A stretch of DNA of 64,000 nucleotides from Simonsiella muelleri ATCC 29453 (GCF_002951835.1 NZ_CP019448.1:1364001-1428000); one strand, 5' to 3'; shown: positions 45,124-54,950, counted from the first letter of the stretch. The notes: generated by a model from the letters alone, not told the origin. Numbers and translations are program-made.

Positions 45124-45229
45124 AAATAAAAATAGAACAAAGCGACCACAGTCGTCGTTTACATCTCGTACATCAGCAAGCGGACAACGCAGTCGTATTT
45201 GTATTCTAAACGACTATACAATCCCACAA

Positions 45230-46069
45230 TTAATCAATTTGAATGGTAGGGAATGACTTGACGGTCTCATCAACCGTTTTTACGCGAATCAAAAATTCTT
45301 CCAACAAATTCAAGGGTAATGCACTTGCACCATCACATTTAGCTTGATTGGGGTTGGCGTGGCTTTCCAAAAACAAACCTGCCAAACGCGTTGCCATACC
45401 TGCTAAAGCCAAATCCAAAACTTGCGCTCGGCGACCACCCGATGCGGCTGAACCGCTTTCGCGTTGTTGCAGCGAATGGGTTACGTCAAAAATAATGGGC
45501 GCGTTGTCGCAAGTTTGTTTCATCACGCCAAATCCCAACATATCCACTACTAAATTATCATAACCAAATTGTGAACCGCGTTCGCATAAAATAACTTGTT
45601 GATTGCCTGCTTCGGCGAATTTTTCCACAATATTTTTCATTTGGCTAGGACTGAGAAATTGTGGCTTTTTTACGTTAATCACGCGCCCAGTTGCTGCCAT
45701 CGCACTGACTAAATCGGTTTGTCGCGCCAAAAATGCAGGTAATTGCAGCACGTCCACCACTTCCGCTACTGGCGCACATTGATGAGGTTCGTGAACATCG
45801 GTTATCACGGGACAACCAAAAGTTTGTTTGACTTTGGCGAAAATCTCCAAACCTGCGTCCAAACCCACGCCACGATAAGAATGTACCGATGAACGGTTGG
45901 CTTTATCAAACGATGCTTTGAAAACGTAGGGAATGCCTAATTTTTCGGTTACGCGCACATAATGTTCCGCCGCGTGCAATGTGCTGTCTAAATCTTCCAG
46001 TACATTAATTCCACCAAATAAAACAAATGGTTGATTATTTGATACTTGAATTTGATTGATTTTTATCAT
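45230..46069 (-). CDS. kdsA: 3-deoxy-D-manno-octulosonate-8-phosphate synthase KdsA
   Basis: Condenses PEP with arabinose-5-phosphate to KDO-8-phosphate for the LPS core. ATG 46069 is chosen because AGGA is six bases upstream; another ATG at 46075 touches the ribosome-binding site. The 279-residue chain has FVLFGGINVLEDLD near the N-terminus, KASFDKANRSS and the DVTHSLQQ region. It is a normal length for the family. Confidence 0.95.
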   Translation of the reverse strand: MIKINQIQVSNNQPFVLFGGINVLEDLDSTLHAAEHYVRVTEKLGIPYVFKASFDKANRSSVHSYRGVGLDAGLEIFAKVKQTFGCPVITDVHEPHQCAPVAEVVDVLQLPAFLARQTDLVSAMAATGRVINVKKPQFLSPSQMKNIVEKFAEAGNQQVILCERGSQFGYDNLVVDMLGFGVMKQTCDNAPIIFDVTHSLQQRESGSAASGGRRAQVLDLALAGMATRLAGLFLESHANPNQAKCDGASALPLNLLEEFLIRVKTVDETVKSFPTIQID

Positions 46070-46186
46070 GTTCATTCCTGTGCTTGAGTAAATGATTGAA
46101 AATTTTGTTTTAGGCTACCTGATATCGATTCGTTAGGTTCGTAGTTTTGTTAAAATAGGGTAATTTTATTTTTCAGGCTGCCTGAA

Positions 46187-48328
46187 ATGCTTACTGATTT
46201 AGAAAAAAATGCCATTCGCGACCACTATCGCACGATTTCTAAAAACCTTCCTCATTTTCGCCCACGCCACGCGCAACGCGAAATGCTCGCCGCCATTGCC
46301 AACGCATTTTCACGAACCCTGACTCGCGAAGACAACAGCGATACCCCGCCAGAGCGTCAAGGAGAAAGCATCGTTGTGATTGAAGGCCCAACAGGTGTCG
46401 GTAAAAGTTTGGCGTATCTGCTCGCTGGTGGCATTATGGCACAAACACGCGGCAAACGCTTGATTGTTTCCAGTGCAACAGTCGCTTTGCAAGAACAATT
46501 GGTTGGGCGCGATTTGCCTTTTGTGGTGGAAAAAAGTGGCTTGGAATTGAGTTTTGCATTGGCAAAAGGGCGCGGTCGCTATTTGTGTCCGTATAAATTA
46601 TATCAATTGACTCAAAATCACGCGCAGCAAACCCTATTGGGCATAGAATCCCCCATATTATGGGAAAACAAACCACGTCCGCATGATTTGGATATTTTGT
46701 CTAACATGGCAAAACAATTCGCTAACCGCCAATTCAACGGCGACCGCGATACTTGGGTTGAAAAAATTGACGATTCATTGTGGCAAAAAGTGACCAATGA
46801 TAGACACGGCTGCCTGAAAAACGGTTGCCCAAATCGCCCCGAATGTCCGTTTTTTTTGGCGCGTGATGCGTTAGAATCGGTTGATGTGGTGGTCTGCAAT
46901 CATGATTTGTTGTTATCGGATATTAATATGGGCGGTGGCGTGATTTTGCCTGCGCCAGAAAACAGCTTCTATTGCATTGATGAAGCACATCATTTGCCCA
47001 AAAAAGCACTGAACCAATTCGCTGCGGAACATTCGTGGCTACACGCGATTTGGGCGTTGGAAAAATTGCCCGACATCACACAAAAAATTGCCAGACTTAG
47101 CGACAAAATCAATTTAGCCAATGCCGCTGATGATGCCGCCAGTGAACTGTTAGAATATTTCAATGAATGGCAATTTCATTTGCAAATCGCCCCCGAATTT
47201 AACCAAAATGATACTGCCGAACACGAAGCCATTTGGTTATGGGAAGATGGACAAATTCCCGAACCTCTGCAAACACTTACACACAACACTTACATTGTGG
47301 CACAAACTTTACTCAAACATTTGAATGAGTTAAATGATGCGCTTGGTCATGCCAAACGCGACAAAGAACAAAATCAACCAGAAATTGATGCGTTAATCAG
47401 TGAATTTGGTATTTTTATAGCACACGCCGAACAGATTTTGGACGTGTGGGAATTGATGGCAACCGTCATCAAAGACGAAAAAGAACCACCACTTGCCAAA
47501 TGGATTAGTCGCCAATTTGAGGATAAACGATTGGATTATATGTTCCATGCCAGTCCGATTAGCAGCGCAAAAATGTTGGCAAATGGTTTGTGGCGGCGTG
47601 CTGCTGGTGTGGTGTTGACTTCAGCGACTTTGCAAAGTTTGGGGAGTTTTAATTTGTTGTTGCAACAAACGGGTTTGATTTGGTTGCCTGAAACCACCAC
47701 ATTGGCGTTAAACAGCCCATTTGATTTCGTGCAACAAGGCGAATTGTATTTACCGCCTTTGTCTGCTAGCCCGAAAGATTCCGTTGCCCACACCGATGAA
47801 GTGGTGCAGTGGTTGCCCAAATTGATTGATGACAAGGCGGCGGTTGGGACGTTGGTGTTGTTTACATCTCGTAAACAAATGAATGATGTGGCTTTCAGGC
47901 TGCCTGAAAATTTGTTGCCCTATGTTTTAATTCAGGGCGAACAATCCAAATCTAAATTATTGGAGCAGCATTATCAAGCTCTAAAAAATGGAAAACCCAG
48001 CATTATTTTTGGATTAGACAGTTTTGCGGAAGGTTTGGATTTACCACATGAAGCGTGTGTTCACGTGATTATTGTGAAGTTACCATTTTCCATGCCTGAT
48101 AATCCAATTGAGAAAACGCAAAGTCGTTGGATTGAAAAACGCGGCGGCAAGCCGTTTATTGAGATTACTGTGCCTGAAGCGAGCATCAAATTGGTGCAAG
48201 CGGTGGGGCGACTGATTCGCACTGAAAACGATTATGGGCGCGTTACTATTTTGGACAATCGCCTGAAAACACAAAGATATGGTCAACAAATGTTGGCGTG
48301 TTTGCCACCGTTTCGGCGGATTGGTTAA
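46187..48328 (+). CDS. dinG: ATP-dependent DNA helicase DinG (XPD-like)
   Basis: A 713-residue superfamily 2 helicase with a [4Fe-4S] cluster. Walker A EGPTGVGKSLAYL (about 68-80), the Fe-S cysteines in YLCPYKL and CLKNGCPNRPECPFF (about 125-225), the DEAH box IDEAHHLPKK (about 265) and the C-terminal motif VI region QAVGRLIRTENDYGR are clear. The ATG follows a DUS immediately and no ribosome-binding site is seen. It acts on R-loops and damaged forks. A DUS at 47894 is read as FRLPEN. Confidence 0.93.
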   Translation: MLTDLEKNAIRDHYRTISKNLPHFRPRHAQREMLAAIANAFSRTLTREDNSDTPPERQGESIVVIEGPTGVGKSLAYLLAGGIMAQTRGKRLIVSSATVALQEQLVGRDLPFVVEKSGLELSFALAKGRGRYLCPYKLYQLTQNHAQQTLLGIESPILWENKPRPHDLDILSNMAKQFANRQFNGDRDTWVEKIDDSLWQKVTNDRHGCLKNGCPNRPECPFFLARDALESVDVVVCNHDLLLSDINMGGGVILPAPENSFYCIDEAHHLPKKALNQFAAEHSWLHAIWALEKLPDITQKIARLSDKINLANAADDAASELLEYFNEWQFHLQIAPEFNQNDTAEHEAIWLWEDGQIPEPLQTLTHNTYIVAQTLLKHLNELNDALGHAKRDKEQNQPEIDALISEFGIFIAHAEQILDVWELMATVIKDEKEPPLAKWISRQFEDKRLDYMFHASPISSAKMLANGLWRRAAGVVLTSATLQSLGSFNLLLQQTGLIWLPETTTLALNSPFDFVQQGELYLPPLSASPKDSVAHTDEVVQWLPKLIDDKAAVGTLVLFTSRKQMNDVAFRLPENLLPYVLIQGEQSKSKLLEQHYQALKNGKPSIIFGLDSFAEGLDLPHEACVHVIIVKLPFSMPDNPIEKTQSRWIEKRGGKPFIEITVPEASIKLVQAVGRLIRTENDYGRVTILDNRLKTQRYGQQMLACLPPFRRIG

Positions 48329-48371
48329 AATTTTATGGTGTACGCAATGTGTTTTGCAGTCGTTATAAATT

Positions 48372-48414
48372 AACCTAATTTAACTTTCAGGCAGCCTGAA
48401 AGTTAAATTAGGTT
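48372..48414. terminator. Bidirectional terminator with DUS core (dinG/nlpD)
   Basis: A 43-base perfect palindrome around a central A (48393), made of a DUS with 14 extra matching bases on each side, and a T-run after the right arm. It lies between the convergent genes dinG and the nlpD-like gene. Confidence 0.85.
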
Positions 48415-48429
48415 TTTGAATCATGTTGA

Positions 48430-49380
48430 TTAATATTGAAATTTAATGAAATTGCTTGGATTAACGGGTGTGCCGTTTTCGCGAATCTCAAAATGCAGTT
48501 TGAGTGTACCAAATTTATCGCTGTCGCCCATGGTAGCAATTTGTTGTCCACGTTTAACTTGCTGACCTTCACGCACCAACAATGGGGCTTCATTGCTACC
48601 GTAGGCGGTTAAATATTTTGAATTGTGCTGAATGATGACCAAATTGCCATAATCTTTCAAACTCTTACCGCTATATACCACTTGACCATTGGCTGCTGCA
48701 ACCACTGCTTGTCCGCGTGAGCCTGATAAATAAATACTGTTTTTCTGATTTTTTTCAGTACCTTGACCAAATGGTTTGCTGATTTTGCCTTTGGTAGGCG
48801 ATTGCCAAGTGATGCCTGCGACTTCTTGGCTGCTACTGGCAATTACAGGGGTGCTGGCAGGTGCTGTTACCGCAGGAGAGGCGGTTACGGTTGTGGTGGT
48901 TGTGCTGCTGATGGGTTTCACGCGCAAAGTTTGTCCTAAATGTACGGTGTTGTCTTCGCTAATATTATTCCAAGCGCGTAAATTTTCTTGGCTGATGCCG
49001 TAGCGTTTGGAGATGTTATAGACTGTGTCGCCTGATTGAACAACGTGTGTGTTGGCATTGACATCTACGGGTGAGTAATTGCCAACATAAGTATGCGGTT
49101 GTGTGGTTGTGTTGGTGGTGGCGACTGGTGTTTCTGCTGTGGTGGTTGTAGTGGTTGTAGTATTTGGATCGTAAGGTGTTGCACCATAAGGATTAGTTGA
49201 AGGATTACTTGTTGCGATAGCTGTAGTATCAGTTGTGGTTGTGGTGTCGGTTGCTGGGGTGTTGTAGCTGCTGTTGTCTAGCCCCGATACAACAGGGGCG
49301 GGCGTTTGTTGGGTAGCACACGCGCCTAATGAGAGCGCAGCAACGCTAATAGCAAGCAATTTGGTGTGATGTGGAGACAT
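48430..49380 (-). CDS. nlpD: NlpD-like lipoprotein with LysM and M23 domains
   Basis: A 316-residue outer-membrane lipoprotein. ATG 49380 gives a signal peptide ending LSLGACA (lipobox); the longer frame lacks it. A Thr-rich spacer (about 40-100) precedes a LysM domain (about 102-150, HVVQSGDTVYNISKRYGIS) and a C-terminal M23/LytM domain (about 205-316). The LytM catalytic HxxxD and HxH residues are not both visible (it reads GSRGQAVVAAANG and HFEIRENG), so it is probably an amidase activator like NlpD, not an endopeptidase. Confidence 0.9.
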   Translation of the reverse strand: MSPHHTKLLAISVAALSLGACATQQTPAPVVSGLDNSSYNTPATDTTTTTDTTAIATSNPSTNPYGATPYDPNTTTTTTTTAETPVATTNTTTQPHTYVGNYSPVDVNANTHVVQSGDTVYNISKRYGISQENLRAWNNISEDNTVHLGQTLRVKPISSTTTTTVTASPAVTAPASTPVIASSSQEVAGITWQSPTKGKISKPFGQGTEKNQKNSIYLSGSRGQAVVAAANGQVVYSGKSLKDYGNLVIIQHNSKYLTAYGSNEAPLLVREGQQVKRGQQIATMGDSDKFGTLKLHFEIRENGTPVNPSNFIKFQY

Positions 49381-49584
49381 GAGATTTACTTTCTTGATGA
49401 TTAAAACAGAAATTTGAGAATGTCCGCTATCATAATCAAAAGCTACTTTTTTCTCAAGTTTGGGCGGATTAATGTGTGGTATTTTGTGCGATAGGGCTTG
49501 ACAATTTTTCATATTTGTTTTAGTTCACCGAAAAAAGGCAGCCTGAAAACCATATTTGTTGCGTGTTTTCAGGCTACCTGATTG

Positions 49585-49657
49585 GTATAAAATTTGCCTT
49601 ACATTCGCACCAACTGAGACAAAAATCCATTTCACGTTGGTTATGAATACAGGTTCT
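49585..49657. repeat. Partial family B mini-element (right half)
   Basis: About 73 bases closely match the right half of the element at 39526-39688 and end in ATGAATACAGGTTCT. The left half is missing and a DUS variant precedes it. It lies next to the 3' end of brnQ. Confidence 0.75.
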
Positions 49658-49668
49658 GAGATGATTGA

Positions 49669-51033
49669 TTATTTGGATTCTGTTTTCATGGTTTTACTCA
49701 ATGCAAAGCCCACCACAAAGCCCACGACCGCAGGCAATAACCAACCTAAACCAGATGAGTAAAACGGTAAAATCGTTTTCAAAGTTGAATCAATTTGCAT
49801 CACTAAGCCATCTTTTGCGCCATCGAGCATACTGTGTGCGGTTTTCCAGCCGTCTAAAATGGCAATGGGTAGCGTACCCAAAATGGTGCAAATATAAACA
49901 ATACGTTTGCCACCAAACAAATTGTCTAAAAATGCCAATGCAATAATCGCCACCGTTAATGGATATAACAACATCAATACTGGTACAGAAAATTTAATAA
50001 TCGCACTCAAGCCAAAGTTGGCAAAACCAAACGACACCAGCGTAAACATCAATACCCATTTACCATAAGTTAAACGATTGGGTAATAAACGGTCAAAATA
50101 TTCTGCGCAAGATGTAATCAAACCCACTGCCGTGGATAAGCACGCCAAAAATACAATCACTGCCAATAAAATTTTACCAAAATGTCCGAAATAATGCCCC
50201 GCACTTTGGGATAAAACCGCGGCTCCTGTTTCTTGTACGCCAATCCCAGCCACGCTGGTTGCACCCATGTAGCCAATAAATACATACACTACCGCTAAAC
50301 AGCCTGCCGCCACCAAGCCTGCGCGAGTGGTCAAACTTAAAACTTGGCGCGAATCTGTAATGCCCATTGCGCGTACCGCATCAATCACGATAATCGCAAA
50401 CACCAATGATGCCAACGCGTCCATTGTGCCATATCCTTCAATTAAGCCTTTGGCAAATGCGCCAGTTTGGTAGGCATCGGTTGGCGCAGCTGGTTCGCCC
50501 ATGGGTTTGATGGCTGCAGTCAACACCAAAATCGCGATGCTTAACAACAAAATGGGCGTTAAAATTTTGCCAATTCTGTCCACCAATTTTCCAGGAGAAA
50601 TAGACAACCAATAAGAACATGCAAAGAAAAATAAACAAAATACACGTAAGGCGGTATCTTTAACGGTGGCAGACGCATCATCGCCCAAAAATGGTAATAC
50701 GCCAATTTCAAATGACACAGTCGCCGTGCGCGGTGTCGCAAACAATGGACCAATCGCCAAATACAATGCCACCGTAAATATCACACCATACCAAGGTGTT
50801 ACGCGTGAGGCCAATTGCTGCAAATCGCGTGAATTGGAATAACCCACCGCAATTACCCCCAGTAACGGTAAACCAGCACCCGTAATCAAAAAGCCCAACA
50901 TGGTTTCCCAAATATGGTTACCTGCTTGTTGTCCCATGCTGGCTGGGAAAATCAAATTGCCTGCACCAAAAAACAGTGCAAACAGCATCAAGCCTGTGGC
51001 AATAAATGCTGATTTATTTGTGTTATTACTCAT
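49669..51033 (-). CDS. brnQ: Branched-chain amino acid transporter BrnQ
   Basis: A 454-residue sodium- or proton-coupled carrier for Leu, Ile and Val with about 12 membrane helices. The family motif FFGAGNLIFPASMGQQAG is near residue 22. Length is typical. It stands alone, divergent from the MFS gene; the 3' end lies next to a mini-element fragment and converges on nothing (the nlpD-like gene runs the same way). Confidence 0.93.
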   Translation of the reverse strand: MSNNTNKSAFIATGLMLFALFFGAGNLIFPASMGQQAGNHIWETMLGFLITGAGLPLLGVIAVGYSNSRDLQQLASRVTPWYGVIFTVALYLAIGPLFATPRTATVSFEIGVLPFLGDDASATVKDTALRVFCLFFFACSYWLSISPGKLVDRIGKILTPILLLSIAILVLTAAIKPMGEPAAPTDAYQTGAFAKGLIEGYGTMDALASLVFAIIVIDAVRAMGITDSRQVLSLTTRAGLVAAGCLAVVYVFIGYMGATSVAGIGVQETGAAVLSQSAGHYFGHFGKILLAVIVFLACLSTAVGLITSCAEYFDRLLPNRLTYGKWVLMFTLVSFGFANFGLSAIIKFSVPVLMLLYPLTVAIIALAFLDNLFGGKRIVYICTILGTLPIAILDGWKTAHSMLDGAKDGLVMQIDSTLKTILPFYSSGLGWLLPAVVGFVVGFALSKTMKTESK

Positions 51034-51280
51034 ATTTTATTAACCTACAAAAATGTTATTCTTAAATATGTTTTGTGAATTTTCAGGCAGCCTGAAAACC
51101 ACATCATACGGTAGATTGACAAATATACAGATTTTGCAAATAAATGTAAATTTGTTTTCATCAATTCCAATTATTCGATTGTGCTTTACACAAACATTTA
51201 CCATAAGCTGATGCGTTTAATTTATAATTGCTCGTTTTTATTTTTCAGGCAGCCTGAAATAGGGTGGTTATCAAAAAATT

Positions 51281-52672
51281 ATGGTAAAAAAGAACAAAAT
51301 TCAAATGTTGTCGCATGAGTGGCGTGCTAGCACTTCGTTGGCTGGGGTGTACGCGTTGCGGATGCTGGGCATGTTTTTGGTGCTGCCTGTTTTGGCATTG
51401 CACGCACACGGTTTGGCAGCGCATTTACCTGAATCCGAACAACTTAAAATGGTGGGTTTAGCCATGGCGATGTATGGTTTGACTCAAGCCATTTTGCAAC
51501 TGCCATTGGGGATTTTATCGGATAAAATCGGGCGCAAAAAAGTGATTTACATGGGTATGGCGGTATTTGCTGGGGGGAGTTTTTTGGCGGCGACAGCGCA
51601 TTCGGTAGAAATGCTGGTGTTGGCGCGAGCGATTCAAGGAGCGGGCGCGGTGAGTGCGGCGGTAACCGCGTTACTGGCTGATTTGACACGCGAAGAAGTC
51701 CGAACACGTGCCATGTCTATGATTGGATTGAGTATTGGTCTGACATTTTCTGTGGGTTTGGTGTTGTCGCCGATTTTGACCAATTGGGTTGGTGTGAATG
51801 GTTTATTTATGATTATGGGGGTTTTGAGTGTGGCCAGTATTGTTTTGGTTGCTTTTTACACGCCCAACCCTGAACAATCTCATCTGCATCAAGATACCCA
51901 AGCACAAACCAGTCGTTTGGGCGAAGTGTTGCGAAACAGTCAATTATTACGCTTGAATTTTGGCATTTTTACCCTGCAAGCCGGTTTGATGGCGATTTTT
52001 ACCGCGTTGCCATTTGCGTTACGCAATTTGGGTTGGGACAAAACCGAGCATTGGAAAATTTATTTGCCAGCTACGGTGATTGGTTTAGTTTTGATGGTTC
52101 CAGCGATTATTATTGGCGAAACGCGTCATAAATTGAAACCCGTATTTGTTTTAGGGATTTTATTGATTTTATTGGCACAATTTGGGTTGATTTTCAGCTT
52201 GCATTCTATTTGGGCGATTGGTGTGGCGTTGATTGTGTATTTTATTGGTTTTAATATTTTGGAAGCGAGTATGCCATCTTTGGTTTCCAAGATTGCGCCA
52301 CCTGATTTAAAAGGTACGGCGATGGGTGTGTACAATACGCTGCAATCAATTGGGGTGTTTTCAGGAGGCATGATTGGTGCCAGAATGTACGCGGTGGCTG
52401 GATTTTCGGGGGTTTTTGGTTTTTGCTGTGTGTTAATTGGCGTGTGGTTGGTGTTGGCGATGACTGCACCTGCACCGTTACCCGTGAAAAATATCGTGTT
52501 GGCATTGCCTGAACAATGGCATAATCGTTTAGACGAGCTTTCAGGTAGCCTGAAAAATGTCGCAGGCGTGCAAACCGTGAGCTTTAGTGAAGATAAACGC
52601 AATATTTTTATCAAAGCATTACAACAAGGTTTTGACGAAGATAAAGTGAAACAAATTTTAACAGGAGTTTAA
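51281..52672 (+). CDS. MFS transporter, YajR type, with C-terminal YAM domain
   Basis: A 463-residue major facilitator with 12 membrane helices. Motif A is seen in LSDKIGRKKVIYMG (about 79-92). After the last helix a soluble ferredoxin-like domain of about 65 residues follows (about 400-463, including VAGVQTVSFSEDKRNIFIKAL), as in E. coli YajR. Substrate unknown. The stop codon is separated from ssb by only five bases, so the two are probably one transcript. A DUS variant is read inside as SGSLKN. Confidence 0.9.
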   Translation: MVKKNKIQMLSHEWRASTSLAGVYALRMLGMFLVLPVLALHAHGLAAHLPESEQLKMVGLAMAMYGLTQAILQLPLGILSDKIGRKKVIYMGMAVFAGGSFLAATAHSVEMLVLARAIQGAGAVSAAVTALLADLTREEVRTRAMSMIGLSIGLTFSVGLVLSPILTNWVGVNGLFMIMGVLSVASIVLVAFYTPNPEQSHLHQDTQAQTSRLGEVLRNSQLLRLNFGIFTLQAGLMAIFTALPFALRNLGWDKTEHWKIYLPATVIGLVLMVPAIIIGETRHKLKPVFVLGILLILLAQFGLIFSLHSIWAIGVALIVYFIGFNILEASMPSLVSKIAPPDLKGTAMGVYNTLQSIGVFSGGMIGARMYAVAGFSGVFGFCCVLIGVWLVLAMTAPAPLPVKNIVLALPEQWHNRLDELSGSLKNVAGVQTVSFSEDKRNIFIKALQQGFDEDKVKQILTGV

Positions 52673-52677
52673 ATGAT

Positions 52678-53190
52678 ATGTCATTGAATAAAGTGATGTT
52701 AATTGGGCGTTTGGGGCGAGACCCAGAAGTTCGTTATATGCCAAGTGGTGAAGCGGTGTGCAATTTTTCGCTTGCCACGTCCGAGAGTTGGAATGACAAA
52801 AAAAGCGGTAATCGCGTGGAGCGTACCGAATGGCACAATATTTCCATGTATGGGCGTTTAGCCGAAATTGCGGGGCAATACCTAAAAAAAGGCGGTCAAG
52901 TCTACATTGAAGGGCGCATTCAATCACGAAAATACACCGACAAGCAAGGCATGGAGCGCACCGCCTATGATATTGTTGCCAATGAAATGAAAATGTTAGG
53001 CAGTAAAAATGACAACAGCCATAGCGATAATGCGGATGGTTGGGACGATGGTGCTTATTCGTCTCATTCATACGCTGCTCCTAAAGCTGAAGTTGCTGAT
53101 GCGCCTCCTCCCTCAGCACCACAAAAACGTTCTGCGCCTGTGGCACCCACTGTGCCAGTGGAAGATATTGATGAAGATATTCCATTTTAA
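52678..53190 (+). CDS. ssb: Single-stranded DNA-binding protein SSB
   Basis: A 170-residue protein with an OB-fold (about 1-108, starting SLNKVMLIGRLGRDPE), a low-complexity linker (about 110-160) and the acidic tip DIDEDIPF that recruits repair proteins. It is essential for replication and protects incoming DNA during transformation. It starts five bases after the MFS gene stop; the tail of that gene has AGGAG in the right position. Confidence 0.97.
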   Translation: MSLNKVMLIGRLGRDPEVRYMPSGEAVCNFSLATSESWNDKKSGNRVERTEWHNISMYGRLAEIAGQYLKKGGQVYIEGRIQSRKYTDKQGMERTAYDIVANEMKMLGSKNDNSHSDNADGWDDGAYSSHSYAAPKAEVADAPPPSAPQKRSAPVAPTVPVEDIDEDIPF

Positions 53191-53206
53191 TTCATATGAT
53201 TAAACA

Positions 53207-53250
53207 AATCAGGCAGCCTGAAAAATTGTTCTTCAGGTTGCCTGATTGTT
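53207..53250. terminator. Terminator between ssb and purN (inverted DUS pair)
   Basis: AATCAGGCAGCCTGAA and TTCAGGTTGCCTGATT pair over 16 bases (one mismatch/G-U) around a 9-base loop. The flanking genes converge. Confidence 0.8.
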
Positions 53251-53263
53251 TGGGCATGAATAT

Positions 53264-53890
53264 TTACGCCAATAATGTTACCGAATCATCAACTTGATTG
53301 GATTTAATAACACGTTTACCGACAATTTTCAGGTTGCCTGAAATAAAATCTGCTACTGCTTGTGGCAACAATTGATGTTCCACTTTTAGCACGCGCGTGG
53401 CGATGTCGTCCGCCGTGTCGTTATCCAAAATCGGGACAACGCCTTGAGCAATAATCGCACCATTATCAAGCACTTCAGTTACAAAATGAATGGTGCAGCC
53501 TGAAATACGACAACCTTCGTCCAATGCTCGTTGATGCGTGTGCAAACCTGTAAACGATGGTAACAAAGATGGGTGAATATTGATGCAGCGATTTTCGTAA
53601 TGCGCACAAAATTCGGGGGTCAAAATCCGCATAAAGCCTGCCAAAACCACCAAATCAGGGGCGTACTCATCAATTAATTGCATCATGGCGCGGTCAAAAT
53701 CCATGCGGTTGGCGAAATCTTTGTGATTCAAGGCGGCAGTAGCGATACCATGTTCTGCGGCCCATGCCAAACCTGCGGCATTTGGGTTATTGGACAAAAC
53801 AGCGACAACTTTAGCATTAGGAATAGCTGTGTTAACAATGGCTTGCATATTGCTGCCACGCCCTGAAATTAAAATGACAATGTTTTTCAT
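53264..53890 (-). CDS. purN: Phosphoribosylglycinamide formyltransferase PurN
   Basis: Third step of purine synthesis, transferring formyl from formyl-THF to GAR. The 208-residue chain has ISGRGSNMQAI (about 8-18), the catalytic Asn-His-Asp set in NIHPSLLPSFTGLHTH (about 107-122) and EVLDNGAIIAQ. Length is normal. It starts about 40 bases after murI with a DUS between. AAAG precedes ATG 53890. Confidence 0.96.
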   Translation of the reverse strand: MKNIVILISGRGSNMQAIVNTAIPNAKVVAVLSNNPNAAGLAWAAEHGIATAALNHKDFANRMDFDRAMMQLIDEYAPDLVVLAGFMRILTPEFCAHYENRCINIHPSLLPSFTGLHTHQRALDEGCRISGCTIHFVTEVLDNGAIIAQGVVPILDNDTADDIATRVLKVEHQLLPQAVADFISGNLKIVGKRVIKSNQVDDSVTLLA

Positions 53891-53930
53891 GTTTTTGCTT
53901 TCAAAAAATATTTCAGGCTGCCTGAAAAAA

Positions 53931-54743
53931 TCAACCCAACCGCATCATCTCAATTTGTTCTAAACTGCGTCCCAAAAATCGTTCGCCAATCGTCTGAAAT
54001 CGCAATGGAATATCAGATACATAAAAGCGGTAATCGGGCATTTGTTGGCTGGTGTTGAGCAAATGGGCATCCAACAAAGCTTGTGCGGTGGCTTCGGCGG
54101 TTGTGATGGAAGAATCCACCAATTCTAATGTATTGGCTTCTTTTTTAATCAATGGTTTAAGTAATGGATAGTGGGTGCAACCCAGCACCAGTGTGTCCAC
54201 ATCTTCTGCCAAAATGGGCTTCAAATATTCGCGTACGGTTAGGCGCGTTACTTCGTGATCGAGCCAACCTTCTTCGACCAATGGCACGAGAATAGGGCTA
54301 GCTTGCGACAAAATCCGAGTATCGGGGTTTTGTGCGTGAATGGCGCGAGCGTAGGCGTTGCTGTTTACTGTGGTACTGGTGGCAATCACGCCAATATGGT
54401 TGTTGCGCGTGGTGGCAAGTGCGGCTTGTGCGCCTGCTTCAATGACGCTGATTATGGGCATATTGCCCACCATTTGTTGTACACGTTTGTAGGCAACGGC
54501 AGCAATGGTATTGCATGCAATCACAAGGGCTTTGACTTCATTTTGCAATAAAAATTCAACAATTTGTGCGGTAAATTCTTCAATTGTGTTACGCGATTTT
54601 ACGCCATAGGGTACACGCGCAGTATCACCAAAATAGACAATGTTTTCATTGGGCAAGCGTTCCATCAAAGCGCGGACCACGGTTAAACCGCCCACACCCG
54701 AATCAAAAACGCCAATCGGTTTTTCGTTGTTCGGAGACATCAT
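53931..54743 (-). CDS. murI: Glutamate racemase MurI
   Basis: Makes D-glutamate for peptidoglycan. The 270-residue protein has both catalytic cysteines: VIACNTIAA (about 76) and LVLGCTHYPLL (about 187). The N-terminus GVFDSGVGGLTV is diagnostic. Start choice between the ATG at 54743 and 54740 is open; the ribosome-binding site is weak. Transcribed toward purN, divergent from thrS. Confidence 0.95.
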   Translation of the reverse strand: MMSPNNEKPIGVFDSGVGGLTVVRALMERLPNENIVYFGDTARVPYGVKSRNTIEEFTAQIVEFLLQNEVKALVIACNTIAAVAYKRVQQMVGNMPIISVIEAGAQAALATTRNNHIGVIATSTTVNSNAYARAIHAQNPDTRILSQASPILVPLVEEGWLDHEVTRLTVREYLKPILAEDVDTLVLGCTHYPLLKPLIKKEANTLELVDSSITTAEATAQALLDAHLLNTSQQMPDYRFYVSDIPLRFQTIGERFLGRSLEQIEMMRLG

Positions 54744-54751
54744 AATCAACT

Positions 54752-54907
54752 TTCAGGCAGCCTGAAAAAGTAAAGTGAGTATTTTACGCGTAATTTGATT
54801 TTCAGGCAGCCTGAAAAGCGTGTTTTCTTGTAAAGCCCCTTTGTTTTCATTATAATTTCGTCCAAGAAAAATGTTCAGGCAGCCTGAAACGGTTTCAGGC
54901 TGCCTGA
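54752..54907. repeat. Cluster of four DUS upstream of thrS
   Basis: Perfect 15-base DUS at 54752, 54801 and 54874, and a further 14-base copy at 54894, lie within 156 bases in the murI-thrS intergenic region. The last two are five bases apart and can form a hairpin (CAGGCAGCCTGAAA with TTTCAGGCTGCCTG) just before the thrS leader. Confidence 0.85.
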
Positions 54908-54950
54908 TTATTACTTAAATAATATTATTTTTATAAATCAAGGAATTAAT

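Noticed and set aside
45124..45229. GC-richer stretch between a mini-element and kdsA that might be a gene fragment
   Set aside because: No frame of useful length and no recognisable motif; I see nothing that I can name.
54908..54950. A T-box leader before thrS
   Set aside because: The leader is too short, has no T-box sequence, and T-boxes are not expected in Proteobacteria.
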